Assembly: GCA_030562195.1 (NCBI GenBank)
Contig: CM060202.1
Span: 27,390,317-27,454,316 of the forward strand
Length of the DNA: 64,000 bases
DNA from: Nipponacmea schrenckii
Lineage: Eukaryota > Mollusca > Gastropoda > Lottiidae
Reading direction: 5' to 3'
Shown: one piece after another, positions 47,387 to 57,734 of the stretch
Numbering within the stretch: position 1 is the first letter of the stretch
Layout: every line of letters begins with the position of its first letter
Notes under the pieces: model-generated
Told to the model about the DNA's origin: nothing
Seen by the model: only the letters and a program-made list of their open reading frames with translations
Database searches by the model: none
Program-made: the position numbers and the translations under genes

Positions 47387-47760
47387 TTACTGGTTGGCAT
47401 ACACATTATCTGTTTTAGAGCCAAAAACCGGATACTGGGAAGTCGCAGATTTATCTACTACTCCGTATACTTTATCAGGATCGAAGTTCGGGTTCCTTGA
47501 TACAGCTTCGGCTTCTCCGTAAGGAGCTTTGGAAGCACCAGTGGGATCTTTCTTTCTAACAACTCCATAAACATTACTGGCATCGAAATTAGGGTTGGAG
47601 CTCGCAGGTAGATCCCCATCCTGGGATGTTTCATTCAGGCCAACGAAATCCTCATCGCCAACTGTCCAGTCATATTTTGGTGGTGGTAGGTTTTCAATGT
47701 CATCGTAGTTACCTTCAGCTGAAAATCCCACTGGTTCTTGAGCAAGTGGTCTGGATGGCC
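47387..47760 (-). CDS. IgR2 exon 4: cytoplasmic tail with NPNFD/VYGVV repeats
   Basis: Acceptor CATTTCAG, phase 1, TAA at 47387-47389, 374 nt, the same length as IgR1. Contains GNYDDI, KYDWT, NPNFDASNVYGVV, NPNFDPDKVYGVV and the terminal DNVYANQ. The repeated motifs are kept almost residue for residue while the spacers differ. Confidence 0.87.
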
Positions 47761-49482
47761 CTGAAATGAATAATATAATATATTCAGCAAAGTCTTATTT
47801 CTTTTCTGCATTGATATTCAAGGTACGCTCGAGGCAAATGTGTGCTCAAAAGGCATTTCTTTCGAGGTGTAAAACTTAAAAGTTTCGGTTCTAATTCATC
47901 TTAATTAATACACCAAACGATCAAAATAAGCAAATTGATTAAAAATTAAAATCTTGTTTCTTCTTTTACGTGTGTATTATTATCTATATGAGGGTTTATT
48001 CCTTTCGCTCTATATAATACGTTATTTTTGACCTGACATACTTTAGCACATGGGACTAAGGTAGAAAATCTTGTTAGATTACAATGGAGACAAAAATTAT
48101 CAGAAATAAAAAGAAACGAAATTATACAATAATATAAGTTTAATGATATTTCTCGGGTATATACTAGAATGGATTTTCAAGGATCCCTTTTGCTTAATGG
48201 ATAATTATAACAGAGACTGGGCGTACAATACAAGTTAGTTTTCGATACAGTTAATTTGGTGAACACTGACATATATTTAGAGCACAAACGTATAAAAATC
48301 ATAATTTTTAATTTGTCAGAAATAAAGTGGGACTTGGTGCTAGCCATTTTCTAGTGGACAACTGGGACAAGTCCCCCTCTCTTCTACACAACTGACACTG
48401 CCACTGGTCAAACAAATCTCTATATAATAAAATATTCAGATGATAATATATTGTGGTAACAAACCTGGTTTGGGCCGACCCTCTTTTCGTTTATTAAACA
48501 GAAACATCACGGCTACCAAGGTGATTAACAAAACCAAAACAACAACAGCACAACAGATGGCTATTAGAGTGATGTTCAAACTTTTTGGTCGGTTGTTGGT
48601 ATTATTGGTACCAGAGACTGGTGGTTGACCGGCAGGTGAACTAGAGGATGGTGATTTATTTGCTAGGCCAGACGCTGGTGTCGTTTGAAGGGTTTGAGAC
48701 GTTGATCTTGGTGGATCTGAAATAGATAACGTCATACAAATATAGGCCTACTTGGAACCATATAACTTAAAGATCTTCAAGATTGGATTTGTTCGTCTTT
48801 ATATTTTAATCAGGTTCTTTACAGTTATTTTAAATTATTTATGATAATTAGATAAAATCTACCTACCAGGATTTCTAACTGTAATATTAATACTAGAATT
48901 ATAGTTGTTATACACACAATCCCACTGTACTGTAGTTGGAGATTTCTCACCATGAAGAACTGTTAATTTCAGTGAATAATAACGACTGTAATTATATGTC
49001 GGTATACATTCGTAATCCTCTTTTCTTACGTCTGTATCAAATTGACATTTACTCCCGATAAAGCGTGTAATATTCTTGTGGTTCTTTCTTAAGGTAAATC
49101 CCGCATAAACAGTTGAATAACATGTAATAGTGTAAGGTTCATTTGGTAATATATTGGTAGAGTTGGTCTTGATATCAATTTTATTTTCTAAAACAAACAC
49201 AAAACCCAAGAAATTTTTACGAAGCTTAAAAAGAATAAAATATCTTATGGAAATCATTTATTTAAAAAAAAATAAACCATTTTTTATATTGATGTAAAAA
49301 GAATAAAGTTAATTGAAAAGAAGCAAGAATTATCGCATTTTAACTTTTATACAAAGATGGATGGATTTGAATTAACAAATTTATTGTATGGAAAAAAAAT
49401 GGAAGCATAACTTACTAGACTGTGGTACACAATCCTGTATCCATAAAATAACTAGAATATAAACAACACGATAAAAATACAT
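47387..49482 (-). CDS. IgR2: single-Ig type I membrane receptor with long tyrosine-motif tail
   Basis: Exons: 49416-49482, 48867-49187, 48465-48716, 47387-47760; about 337 residues, all phase 1. It has the same plan as IgR1. The Ig exon is type A (TITCYSTVY, SKCQF, DYECIP, VQWDCVY), close to IgR3. The stalk keeps SPAGQPPVSGTNNTNN. The membrane span runs from about LIAICCAVVVLVLLITLVAV and is followed by FNKRKEGRPK. The tail matches IgR1's (NYDDI, KYDWT, NPNFDASNVYGVV, NPNFDPDKVYGVV, NVYANQ). The first of the two Met codons in the signal exon is ATT here, so translation starts at the second. Introns are short, so the gene spans only 2.1 kb. Confidence 0.87.
48465..48716 (-). CDS. IgR2 exon 3: stalk and transmembrane segment
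   Basis: Acceptor CTATTTCAG, donor GTTTGT, phase 1-1, 84 codons. The Ser/Thr/Pro stalk is shorter than IgR1's. It carries the shared SPAGQPPVS block, an NIT sequon at the membrane, and a hydrophobic span followed by FNKRKEGRPK. Confidence 0.86.
48867..49187 (-). CDS. IgR2 exon 2: four-Cys Ig-like domain (type A)
   Basis: Acceptor GTTTTAG, donor GTAGGT, phase 1-1, 107 codons. Four cysteines as in IgR1 and IgR3; sequons NST, NIT, NYS, NSS and NIT. If the downstream intron is retained, an in-frame stop follows three codons later (NPGR then stop), which would give a soluble Ig protein. Confidence 0.87.
49416..49482 (-). CDS. IgR2 exon 1: signal peptide
   Basis: 67 nt, MYFYRVVYILVILWIQDCV, donor GTAAGT, phase 1. 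The upstream ATG present in IgR1, IgR3 and IgR4 is ATT, so the second Met is used. Confidence 0.85.
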
Positions 49483-49618
49483 AATTTTATTGATCTGTTG
49501 TCAGTACCACGATATCAATATAAATAATAATTATTATATACTGTTTATATCTCTAGTGTCTGTTATAGACTGATAATAAATATAGTCAATTATACCAGGT
49601 TTAAATCAGGAAGTTAAT
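49483..49618 (-). promoter_or_regulatory. IgR2 upstream block, conserved with IgR1, IgR3, IgR4
   Basis: About 4 mismatches in roughly 120 bp to the IgR1 block by eye. Includes the same TATA-like runs. Confidence 0.5.
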
Positions 49619-51103
49619 ATAACACTAGGAAGTTCTGATTCTTAACAAAATGTTTTGGTTATTCTATTGAAAATAAAATAAAAGTTTATTTTGAATGTGT
49701 CAACGTGATACTAACCTTAACAGCGCCAATGTTTTGCCGAACATCAAAAAAATTTTGAGGGATTTATAATCGATGAAATAAAGTATTTGGAAATTATAAT
49801 TAAAACATGAATTGAATATTCTCTAACACAATTTATGTTTTCGTTCCAGATAAAAGTCAGAACCAGAAATCTGAATAATAAATATTTCTAGTCACTGTAG
49901 TATATGACCTGTGTATATAAACAATAATTTCTTATACATTCTTATTAAACATTTCCTAACAGAGTTTTATTCTCAAATATCTGTGATCATTTACCCTACA
50001 AGCCAAAGCGAACCCACCAAAATTTGTATAGCCATTATGTCATGTAAGCCATGGAAGACGCCAAAAAGCACCGAGCTAGTGCCAAACACGTTTCCTGTGA
50101 AATCTGTGAATCTCTTCTGAAATCTACTGAAGTATGCCTACTGTAGATTGGTCAAAGTTTATAATAAAGTTAAATATATGTATAATGCCCTTGTCGTTGT
50201 CAATTAAGGGGTTTTAATTGTGTTTAATATTGACTATTGGTTAAATAAGTATGCATCCCACAATTGATAAATTTGGAAAATGCGACAATAAAACTATCAG
50301 TTCAGTTTGAAAAAAAGTCTAGTCAATCAAAAAGAAAAAACCCATCCATGCACATTTTGTAATAGAATGAATATTTTAATTGTAAAATTTATTTATTTAA
50401 CCAAACTCGGATTATGTTTCACTAACACACTGTAATCTCGGTTTATTATCAGATGTTTTATATCAATTGATTGAACTCTTCATCTCTTTCTCTCTGTCCA
50501 TCTCCATTGGTGTGACCTTAGTTTCCAACTTTTGTATATTGGTTGCCCCAGATTTTCTATAGTTGATATTTATTGGCTATTACTTTCAATTCCATGCTTG
50601 AAATTAGTAATTATAAGATTGTTTTATACACTGATATAAATTGTGTTTTTCTCATAAATTGGATAATTAAGATATAATTATATAGATCTCTCAGCCTATT
50701 TGTTGAGTTAAGTTCAAAAGTGGTATTTCTCTTTTGGTTTTATTTTATAATGTAATGGATTAAATTGCTTAAGTTCAATGTCCCCTGGCTGCCATTTTGA
50801 ATCGGTAAATATTGGTTTCTGCTCAGTTTATATTTAGCACAAAGGTCTTGGCAATATATACATTTAGAATTGCATTCATTACCGAAATATACTCAAAGTT
50901 ATATTTACAGCACAATTTATTCCTTTATAGGCTAGATAATATGTAGCTATAGTTATTTCAAGCCTTTAGCTTGATTGGTAATTGCTTTTAACCCATTATG
51001 TTTAGGGTAAGCTTGCTTTACTGTAGTCTGTATTCATGAACTAGCCACTGTATATATGTTATATATCTAGATTTTAAGTACATAGTTTGTAATTCACTGA
51101 TTG

Positions 51104-51782
51104 GTCATGTTCCTAAAGCAGCGTTTGGATATATACATAAACCAACCGTTGCTTTCAGAATCCCAGATTCTCGTCATTAGAAACTAATAACCTCCCTTGG
51201 CAAATCATACATCACTACAAAATGCGGCGCTAAATGTGAAGTGTCATTTTTAGGATGTTTTGGTGAGGCGGGGTGCCGTGTTTTGATTTGATCGTTTCAT
51301 TCCTTGTCTTTATATATTATACTATATGAGTGAGTGATACGACTCTATTGATGGCTCCTCCAATTCCTGTGATTGTTTTCATTAATTCAAAAAAAGTTTT
51401 CTATCGAACGCCTGAACCAAAACCAATAAAAAGCGACGCAGGCATTTTTATTCGTACCAAATCTGCAAGCGGTAAATCACTTTCTTTCTGTCTCGGTTGT
51501 TATGCCCGAACCAATTTGGGTGCTCGTAATCGGCTAAAACTTACACGGTCAGCCATTTTTTTCATAATACGGCCTTGACCTTGTAGACTCGATTATCCCA
51601 GAATAAAACTGTAACAAAAGATCTTACGTCTAGTCAATCATAAATTTTCCCGCAATAGCTTGTTGCAAGGAATCTAATTGTTAGAAAAGTTAACTCTTGA
51701 TCAATCAAAATTAATGATGAGAATCTGGGATTGTGAAAGCAACGGTTGGTTCATGTATATAAACGTTGGTTTAGGAACATGC
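51104..51782. mobile_element. TIR element about 0.68 kb
   Basis: About 80-bp terminal inverted repeats: CATGTTCCTAAA..CAACCGTTGCTTTCA..AATCCCAGATTCTC on the left, its complement ending AGGAACATG on the right. The interior holds one 82-codon frame (51330-51578) with no recognisable motif. No target-site duplication is evident. Confidence 0.7.
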
Positions 51783-51870
51783 TGTTTGGAAGGCGCTAAG
51801 TGATCTTCATGATAGAGTCAATTCGAATTCGTATTATAAAATTCTGGTTATTATCTTAATTACTAAAGCC

Positions 51871-52492
51871 CTGTGTACCCTAGGACACATGTTGTGGACA
51901 CAAGAAGATAAATGTTGTCGAAACACCAATGTATCCTAATGTACACAGAACAGGATACAATCGGGCACACAAAGATACATGCTGAAGGCACAAGAAGATA
52001 CATGTGTCTGAATAATTGAAAATCAATTATTTGGCAACATGTATCTGCTTGTTTCTTTAGGCCTTACCAATCAGAGGTCATAACTAGGTCACCTGATGAG
52101 CCTTCGGTCACATGATTTTGTTTTTATTTGTACAAAATGGCTGAAAAAATCAACTGCCAAAGTTGAGCACCTAATTAAACTTTGGGAAGCTACACCCTGC
52201 CTCTGGGATATTCAGGCAAAGGCATATAAAGATACACACACACAGAATATGCACCCTAGATCTTTCTTTTTGAGATACATGACCATGTCCACAACCTCCT
52301 CCGTTGGTCTGCCTGACGTTCCTTTTTCTCGAAGACATAATCCCAAAAAATTGTTGCAGATGCTGCAATAATACAGCCTGTGTTTAAAAAATCTGCCATT
52401 TTCGCTCCATAGCCCTGTCAAAAGACTGCTTGTGTCGAAGATTGTGTCTTCTTGTATCCACAACATGTGTCCGCAACATGTATCAGGGTCGC
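51871..52492. mobile_element. TIR element carrying a MADF-domain remnant
   Basis: Terminal arms share ACATGTTGTGGACACAAGAA (left, about 51886) with its complement near 52444-52472. Inside, at 52147-52260 on the plus strand, a frame reads KVEHLIKLWEATPCLWD then AKAYKD, the N-terminal signature of MADF DNA-binding domains. A start MAEKINCQ sits in another frame just upstream, so the gene is frameshifted. MADF/Myb-type second ORFs are typical of PIF/Harbinger transposons. Confidence 0.55.
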
Positions 52493-53752
52493 GGGAACAA
52501 ATTTTAGGTTGGGGGGGGGGGGCAAACTATTTCAAAGTTAAAAAACTGTTATCATTCATATACCTTTATTTCAAAATTAATCGAATTGTCCGAAGACAGA
52601 CTTCCTTTCGGATGTTTTCAGTATAAAGCTATTCATTATTTCTTCAAGTTTGATTTTATTTAATTAAAACAACAATTATTATTTATTCAAATAATTTGAT
52701 CGTGTTTAATAAAGTAATTGTTTCCCCCAAAATAAAATGTGTCCAGTTACTGTAACTTTCTACCTATTACTAAATGCCACTTAAGTAAGTTTATTTTCCT
52801 TTGTAGTAATATTCTTCTTTTCAATATTTCGAGGTTTTTTGTAATTTGATAAAGTTTTACTTTTTACCTTTTTTTGAATGTGTGTTTTATTATCCGATTC
52901 CTGACCTCCCATTTCACCATGGCAATTATTTGTGTAATGTAAACAAAGAAATTTTTAAATGAGTATGGACTACTACTGTTTCTTTATAGCTTGTTTTCAT
53001 GAACTATGACGTTAAGAATGATGGAGATCAAAATCAATTGCAAGCTTAAAAACATTATTTGAATGTCTCTATAAACGCTAATAATTGTGTACCTAAAATA
53101 CCACGTTGTTACTCAGAATTTGTATAATTATATGATATATTCGGTATAAATTTGGTTCTTATTCGGACAACAGTAAACTGACTCAATTACAATTAAAGAA
53201 CGATAATTCATTTTAAAATGATCAGACTTCAGACCACAGTCAGGTCAGACTTGTTAATAAAATAACACATTTATAATTCACTTTAAAGGACGACAACTAC
53301 TTTTAAACTATTGTAATTTAGTGTATAGGTTTTTATTCAGCACACCTTTAAAGTTTTACAATTACACACTGAAGACATAGTCACAAATATCTTAACAATC
53401 ATCTCAAATCGGTTCACCCTATTGTCACAAATATCTTAACAATCATCTCAATTCTATTCACCCTGTTCTATCTTCTTTATATTTCATCTATTGGTGGGCT
53501 TCTGTTTAACTCACCAATATGATCTCACCGCTCTTAATATTCTTACTATAAACTATATCTTGTTAGTCATTAAGCCTTTAGTTTCCATGTAGAAAGGACA
53601 GTTTAAATGCTTTATAGTATTTGTTTAGGAGGAAAACTTGTATTAGAAGATTTGATGCTTCATGTGTTATTCATAGTTTATTAAGGAATCTATTCTGTAT
53701 TTAAAGTGTGTTTTATTCTGTCTTTTGCTCTGTATTGTTTAGCTAGTTTTAG

Positions 53753-54650
53753 TGTCGGCGTATAAGAAAAGATTGAGAAGGTAATTTTTAATTTTACATA
53801 ATACAATTCTTGTTCAGTTCAGTGTTAATTGTGTTAGTATCAAAAGTATTTTTTGTTATTTGTGACGTCACAGGGTCACATTTTCCAACAAAAACGACTA
53901 CTCTGTTTGATCTGATCAAGAAAATGGTCTGTCATCATTTCACACTGTCTACCAGATAGTAATGGAGCCATACTTTATTTATCTTTACTTTTGCCCATCA
54001 TTTCTTATATAGAACTGTACTATGAAGTACTATATGTAAGCCCATAATTTCTAAACTTATCTTTTTAAATGACATAAAACCTTGGCGATCAAAAACTTTC
54101 AGGGAAATACAATCTTCCACCAAATCTTAGATAAAATATTTACCATTCTGTAAGTTATTCAAAAGAATTTTCATAGAAAATTTGTTCACTTTCATTTTTT
54201 TGTTAGTCCTGGAAACAACATCTCAGTTTATTCTCAGGAAGGGAACACAAGCCACCATAGTGTGAGTTTTCATTTTTTATTTCATAATTTATAAATTCAT
54301 TTTAATATTGAAAGAAAATGTATTAAAGAAATCTTTATTGTATTTTATTAATGATATAAAATTGTCCATCCTAATTATAAATAAATATAGTTTTAATAAG
54401 GTACTTATTTTCCTGATATAGTTTAGCTTAAATCCCCAACTTGTATTTTGTATGTCCATTTAATTTGTATATCTAATATTTCATTATTTATATTTAAGTG
54501 TTATTAAAGTGACAATAGATTTTTGTACTTTTATGTATCAGCATAGTTTCCGAAGGCTACAAATGTTATTTTAATGTATTTCTCTGATAGTTATTATGAT
54601 TATGTTATTTGTACTTTCAGGGGTTGTTAACAATCGTTTTATTTGAATAA
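53753..54650 (+). CDS. Candidate terminal exons of an unrecognised plus-strand transcript
   Basis: Three short segments with good splice signals join in one open frame: 53753-53780 (before GTAATT), 54207-54261 (acceptor TTTTTTTGTTAG, donor GTGAGT) and 54621-54650 (acceptor ACTTTCAG), ending TAA. They encode SAYKKRLRS, PGNNISVYSQEGNTSHHS and GLLTIVLFE. AATAAA at 54646-54651 overlaps the stop. No upstream exon was found, so the product is unknown. It could be chance, but the splice sites, frame and polyA signal agree. Confidence 0.3.
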
Positions 54651-54651
54651 A
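54646..54651 (+). terminator. Candidate polyA signal
   Basis: AATAAA directly overlapping the TAA of the candidate terminal exon. Confidence 0.3.
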
Positions 54652-55032
54652 GTTTGAAACGTCACCCATTGTGTGGTCATTCAATTACCCCGACCCCCAC
54701 CCTATAACACTATTGTAATTCAGACCACAGTAACATAATGCAATATAGGGCTAAAAATTCAGTTTTAACTTTTTTTACTTCAGTGGAACAGATTCAGCTT
54801 GACAGAAAGTGCCGATGATTGCCGAAAATTATAATTCAAGTAAATTGAAGATAGATAATTCATTTTAAGATATTTTGACTTCAGACCACAATAAAACTGT
54901 TGATATTATAATTTTACTCATTTTCAAAATACTATAATTAAAGAGCGATTAACATAATCTTAATAAAAATAAATAAATAATTAATTATAAATAAAGACAA
55001 TTCTTTAAGATTGAATCTGATCACCATCAAAA

Positions 55033-55160
55033 TTAGGGTTGGACACCTGAAGCTTGAGCTGTATCATAAGTGTGACCATCAATCATTGATCTATCGAGAT
55101 CATCGTAGTTACCTTCTCCTGGAGATCTCCTCGGTTCTAGAGCTAGTGGTCTCGATGACT
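55033..55160 (-). CDS. IgR3 exon 4: short cytoplasmic tail
   Basis: Acceptor GATTTCAG, phase 1, TAA at 55033-55035. Encodes ESSRPLALEPRRSPGEG, NYDDL, HTYDTA and ends SGVQP. In the next frame the DNA continues as SNPNFDGDQIQS then stop, a relic of the long-tail motif. Confidence 0.8.
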
Positions 55161-56835
55161 CTGAAATCGAAAATCTAATTCGTAACTAAACGTTCCGCAA
55201 ATGCAACGCAGCGTAACGTAACTTAATCTAACGCAATATAATGTCACACAACAAATGAAAAATGAAATGGAGTAATGAAGACTTGTGTATCCGAATGATT
55301 AACGCTCTTTCCCCGTCCCTCAGACCTGCATCAGTGACAAGGGGTAACCGGGGTGAAAAATCAAAAAGTTCATCTCGACTGTATCTGGGATTGAACCCTG
55401 TATTTTTAGATTAGCTGAGCTCTCGGCTTCCAACTTCACAGAACTCATTAAAATGTCATACAGATAAATAAATTGGTACTCAAATGATAAATATTTAGAT
55501 AGGTACCCTCTTTAGGATCATCCTGTTTTCTTTTATTATACAACACGAGGATTGTGATGTTTATCAAAACCAACACTCCAATAACACAGATAGCTATTAT
55601 GATGGTGTTAAAATATTTCATAAAATACGACGCCCTTTGTATTTTCAAAATGTTACAAACCTTGTTTATTCCCATCTTTTATCTTTCTTTTATTCTGAAA
55701 CATCACGCCGATCAAAATAATTATTAAAATCAAGACACCAACAATGCAGATGAGTATGGTGTTAATCTTGATTGTATTTTTGTCGACATTGTTGTTGCCA
55801 GAGACAGGTGGAGGTGGTGATGATGCTACTGTTTTTGATGTGCCGGTGAATGGTGTTATATATGACAGGTTGAACGATTGTGTTGTTTGAATTGAACTTG
55901 TAGTTTCCTGGTTTGTACTTGGAGGATCTAGAATAGATGACAGTTCATAAGTAAATCAAATATTTCTCACCCCCACCTCACACAGACCAATGTCAAACTT
56001 CAATAGAGTACACAGGAAGTGGAAAATATAACATCCATATTTCAAGAAATACTGAATTCTGGTTGGATTCAAAAAGAAATTTGAAATACATTTTGATGAT
56101 TAACTTATCAAAACACTAAATGTACTAAAGTAAAGTTTTTAAGAACAAGGCGCCTGGTTCCTGTCTCATGCTATATGAGTAAGATAAAATCTACAAAATC
56201 TACCTACCAGGATTTCTAACTGTAATATTAAGACTAGAATTAATGTTCTTATTTCCATAATACAGACAATCCCACTGTACTGTAGTTGGATGTTTCTCAC
56301 CATGAAGAACTGTTAATTTCAGTGTATTATTTTTAAGGTGGACAGATGTAGGTATACATTCGTACTCCTCTTTTCTTACGTCTGTACCGAATAGACATTT
56401 ACCCCTGATCAAGTGTGTAATATTCTTATGATTCTTTCGTAAGGTAAGGGCAGCATAAGCAGTTGAATAACATGTAACAGTGTAAGGTTCATGTGGTAAT
56501 ATATTGGTGGAGTTGGTCTTGATATCAATTTTATATTCTAAAACAAACACAAAACACAAGAAATTTTTACTAAGCTTAAAAATAATAAAATATCTTATGG
56601 AAATCATTTATTTAAAAAAAATAAACCATTTTTTATATTGATATAAAAAGATTAAAGTTAATTGAAAAAAAAGCAAGAATTATCGTATTTTAACTTTTAT
56701 ACAAAGATGGATGGATTTGAATTAACAAATTTATTGTATGGAAAAAAAATGGAAGCATAACTTACTAGACTGTGGTACACAATCCTGTATCCATAAAATA
56801 ACTAGAATATAAACAACACGATAAAAATACATCAT
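55033..56835 (-). CDS. IgR3: single-Ig type I membrane receptor with short tail
   Basis: Exons: 56766-56835, 56208-56537, 55661-55927, 55033-55160; about 264 residues, all phase 1. The signal exon is as in IgR1. The Ig exon is type A (TVTCYSTAY, GKCLF, EYECIP, VQWDCLY), three codons longer than IgR2's near its end. The stalk is Ser/Thr/Pro-rich (SSPPPPVSG). The span (INTILICIVGVLILIIILIG) is followed by FQNKRKIKDG. The tail is only 42 residues: it has GNYDDL and HTYDTA but stops at SGVQP. The NPNFD motif lies just downstream in another frame, so the tail was truncated by a frame change. A second TM-like segment lies between exons 3 and 4. Confidence 0.82.
55310..55440 (-). mobile_element. tRNA-headed SINE-like copy
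   Basis: The minus strand has GAGAGCTCAGCTAATC (A-box-like) and a perfect B box GGTTCAATCCC. It is followed by the core CCTTGTCACTGATGCAGG. Lies in the IgR3 intron between exons 3 and 4. Confidence 0.6.
55511..55640 (-). pseudogene. Second TM-exon copy in IgR3 (partial duplicate)
   Basis: The minus strand encodes NTIIIAICVIGVLVLINITI and LVLYNKRKQDDPKEG followed by GTACCT. This is a clear paralogue of the span-plus-basic segment of exon 3, without stalk and in a different frame from exon 3. It begins only some tens of bases after the exon 3 donor, and I see no good acceptor in front. Either it is a relic of tandem exon duplication or an alternative membrane exon. Confidence 0.6.
55661..55927 (-). 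CDS. IgR3 exon 3: stalk and transmembrane segment
   Basis: Acceptor ATTCTAG, donor GTTTGT, phase 1-1, 89 codons. Starts PPSTNQETTSS, has SSPPPPVSGNNN, then one hydrophobic span and FQNKRKIKDGNK. If the donor is not used, translation ends two codons later. Confidence 0.83.
56208..56537 (-). CDS. IgR3 exon 2: four-Cys Ig-like domain (type A)
   Basis: Acceptor CATTCTAG-like TAG on the minus strand, donor GTAGGT, phase 1-1, 110 codons. It is type A, but differs from IgR2 at roughly 40 of about 320 positions by eye, mostly in the stretch between the second cysteine and the WDC motif. The adjoining intron differs at only about 8 of 228. Confidence 0.85.
56766..56835 (-). CDS. IgR3 exon 1: signal peptide
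   Basis: ATGATG start, 70 nt, donor GTAAGT, phase 1; MMYFYRVVYILVILWIQDCV. Confidence 0.85.
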
Positions 56836-57065
56836 TTTATTGATCTGTTGTCAGAACCACGATTTCAATATAAATAATAATTATTATATACAGTTTATAT
56901 CTCTAGTGTCTGTTATAGACTGATAATAAATATAGTCAACTATATCATCTTTAAATCAGGAAGTTAATATTACACTAGGAAGTTCTGATTCAAAACAAAA
57001 CTATCATATTCTGAGTTGCCATCTGACCATACTGTCAACACCATCCAGCCACCACCCAACCCTCA
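56836..57065 (-). promoter_or_regulatory. IgR3 upstream block
   Basis: The proximal 140 bp match all copies. Similarity to the IgR4 flank continues further (shared CTGAGTTGCCATCTGACCAT-like segment near 57010), indicating that IgR3 and IgR4 share a more recent duplication on this side. Confidence 0.45.
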
Positions 57066-57734
57066 TCCCACGTGTCTGTATCTCAATTGGAACTTTCACA
57101 TACAGTCGTTCGTTAACAATGTGTAATGTTATGTGGAATAGTGCGGACAACTTAAATGTCTAAGTCTGTGTAGAAAGAGATTTTAAAAATTCACCAAAGC
57201 CAGACAATTTAAGTATCGAAAAGGAGTTTCACAACATATCAGGGATACTGCAGGCAGAAGAAGACGAACTGAACTTGTTGAAATACACTCAACCAAACAG
57301 AAAGGCCAAGACATCGATAGGCCAACAACAGTTCCCAATAGCCATCCTCCTACGTCATTTTCTACTTTACGTAACACTACTCCGGACCTCTCTCATATGG
57401 AAGGGTTTTTGGGTCTAATATAGATGATCTGCTAATTTGTGTAATGCATTGTTGAAATGTTCAGAATGTCAAAAATACTTATTATGATACCACCAACTTG
57501 GTCATATTGCGTAAATGGATTGTATTAAAACAAATGTACAGATTCTATTATCTCTAACGACGTTAGTTTACCCCCCTGTTTCGATTTCAAGACAAGGAGA
57601 GCTGAAACGAAATTTACAGATTTTGAGTTTTTTTTTCGTTTTTCGAGTAATCTTTTATTTTGAAATTTACACGATGACGATATGTAAGACATATGGATGA
57701 TGACATAATTTCTTCATGCAGTTATTGATATTAA
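57066..57734. other. Intergenic region upstream of IgR3 with an ambiguous open stretch
   Basis: From about 57188 to 57418 two plus-strand frames and one minus-strand frame stay open. Plus-strand readings include RKGVSQHIRDTAGRRRRTEL. It has no start or splice support; perhaps a mobile-element coding fragment. Confidence 0.3.

Larger units (their letters stand above)
49619..53752. other. Intergenic region IgR2-IgR3, left part
   Basis: Contains the two TIR elements listed separately; otherwise AT-rich without supported coding. A short piece near 53190-53240 (ATAATTCATTTTAAAATGAT..CAGACTTCAGACCACA) is repeated downstream of IgR3 (54850) and IgR4 (60850), so flanking DNA was duplicated with the genes. 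Confidence 0.5.

Noticed and set aside
38174..47760. Classical ITIMs in the IgR tails
   Set aside because: VYGVV has Lys or Asn at the -2 position where the ITIM consensus needs S, I, V or L, so I describe the motif without that label.
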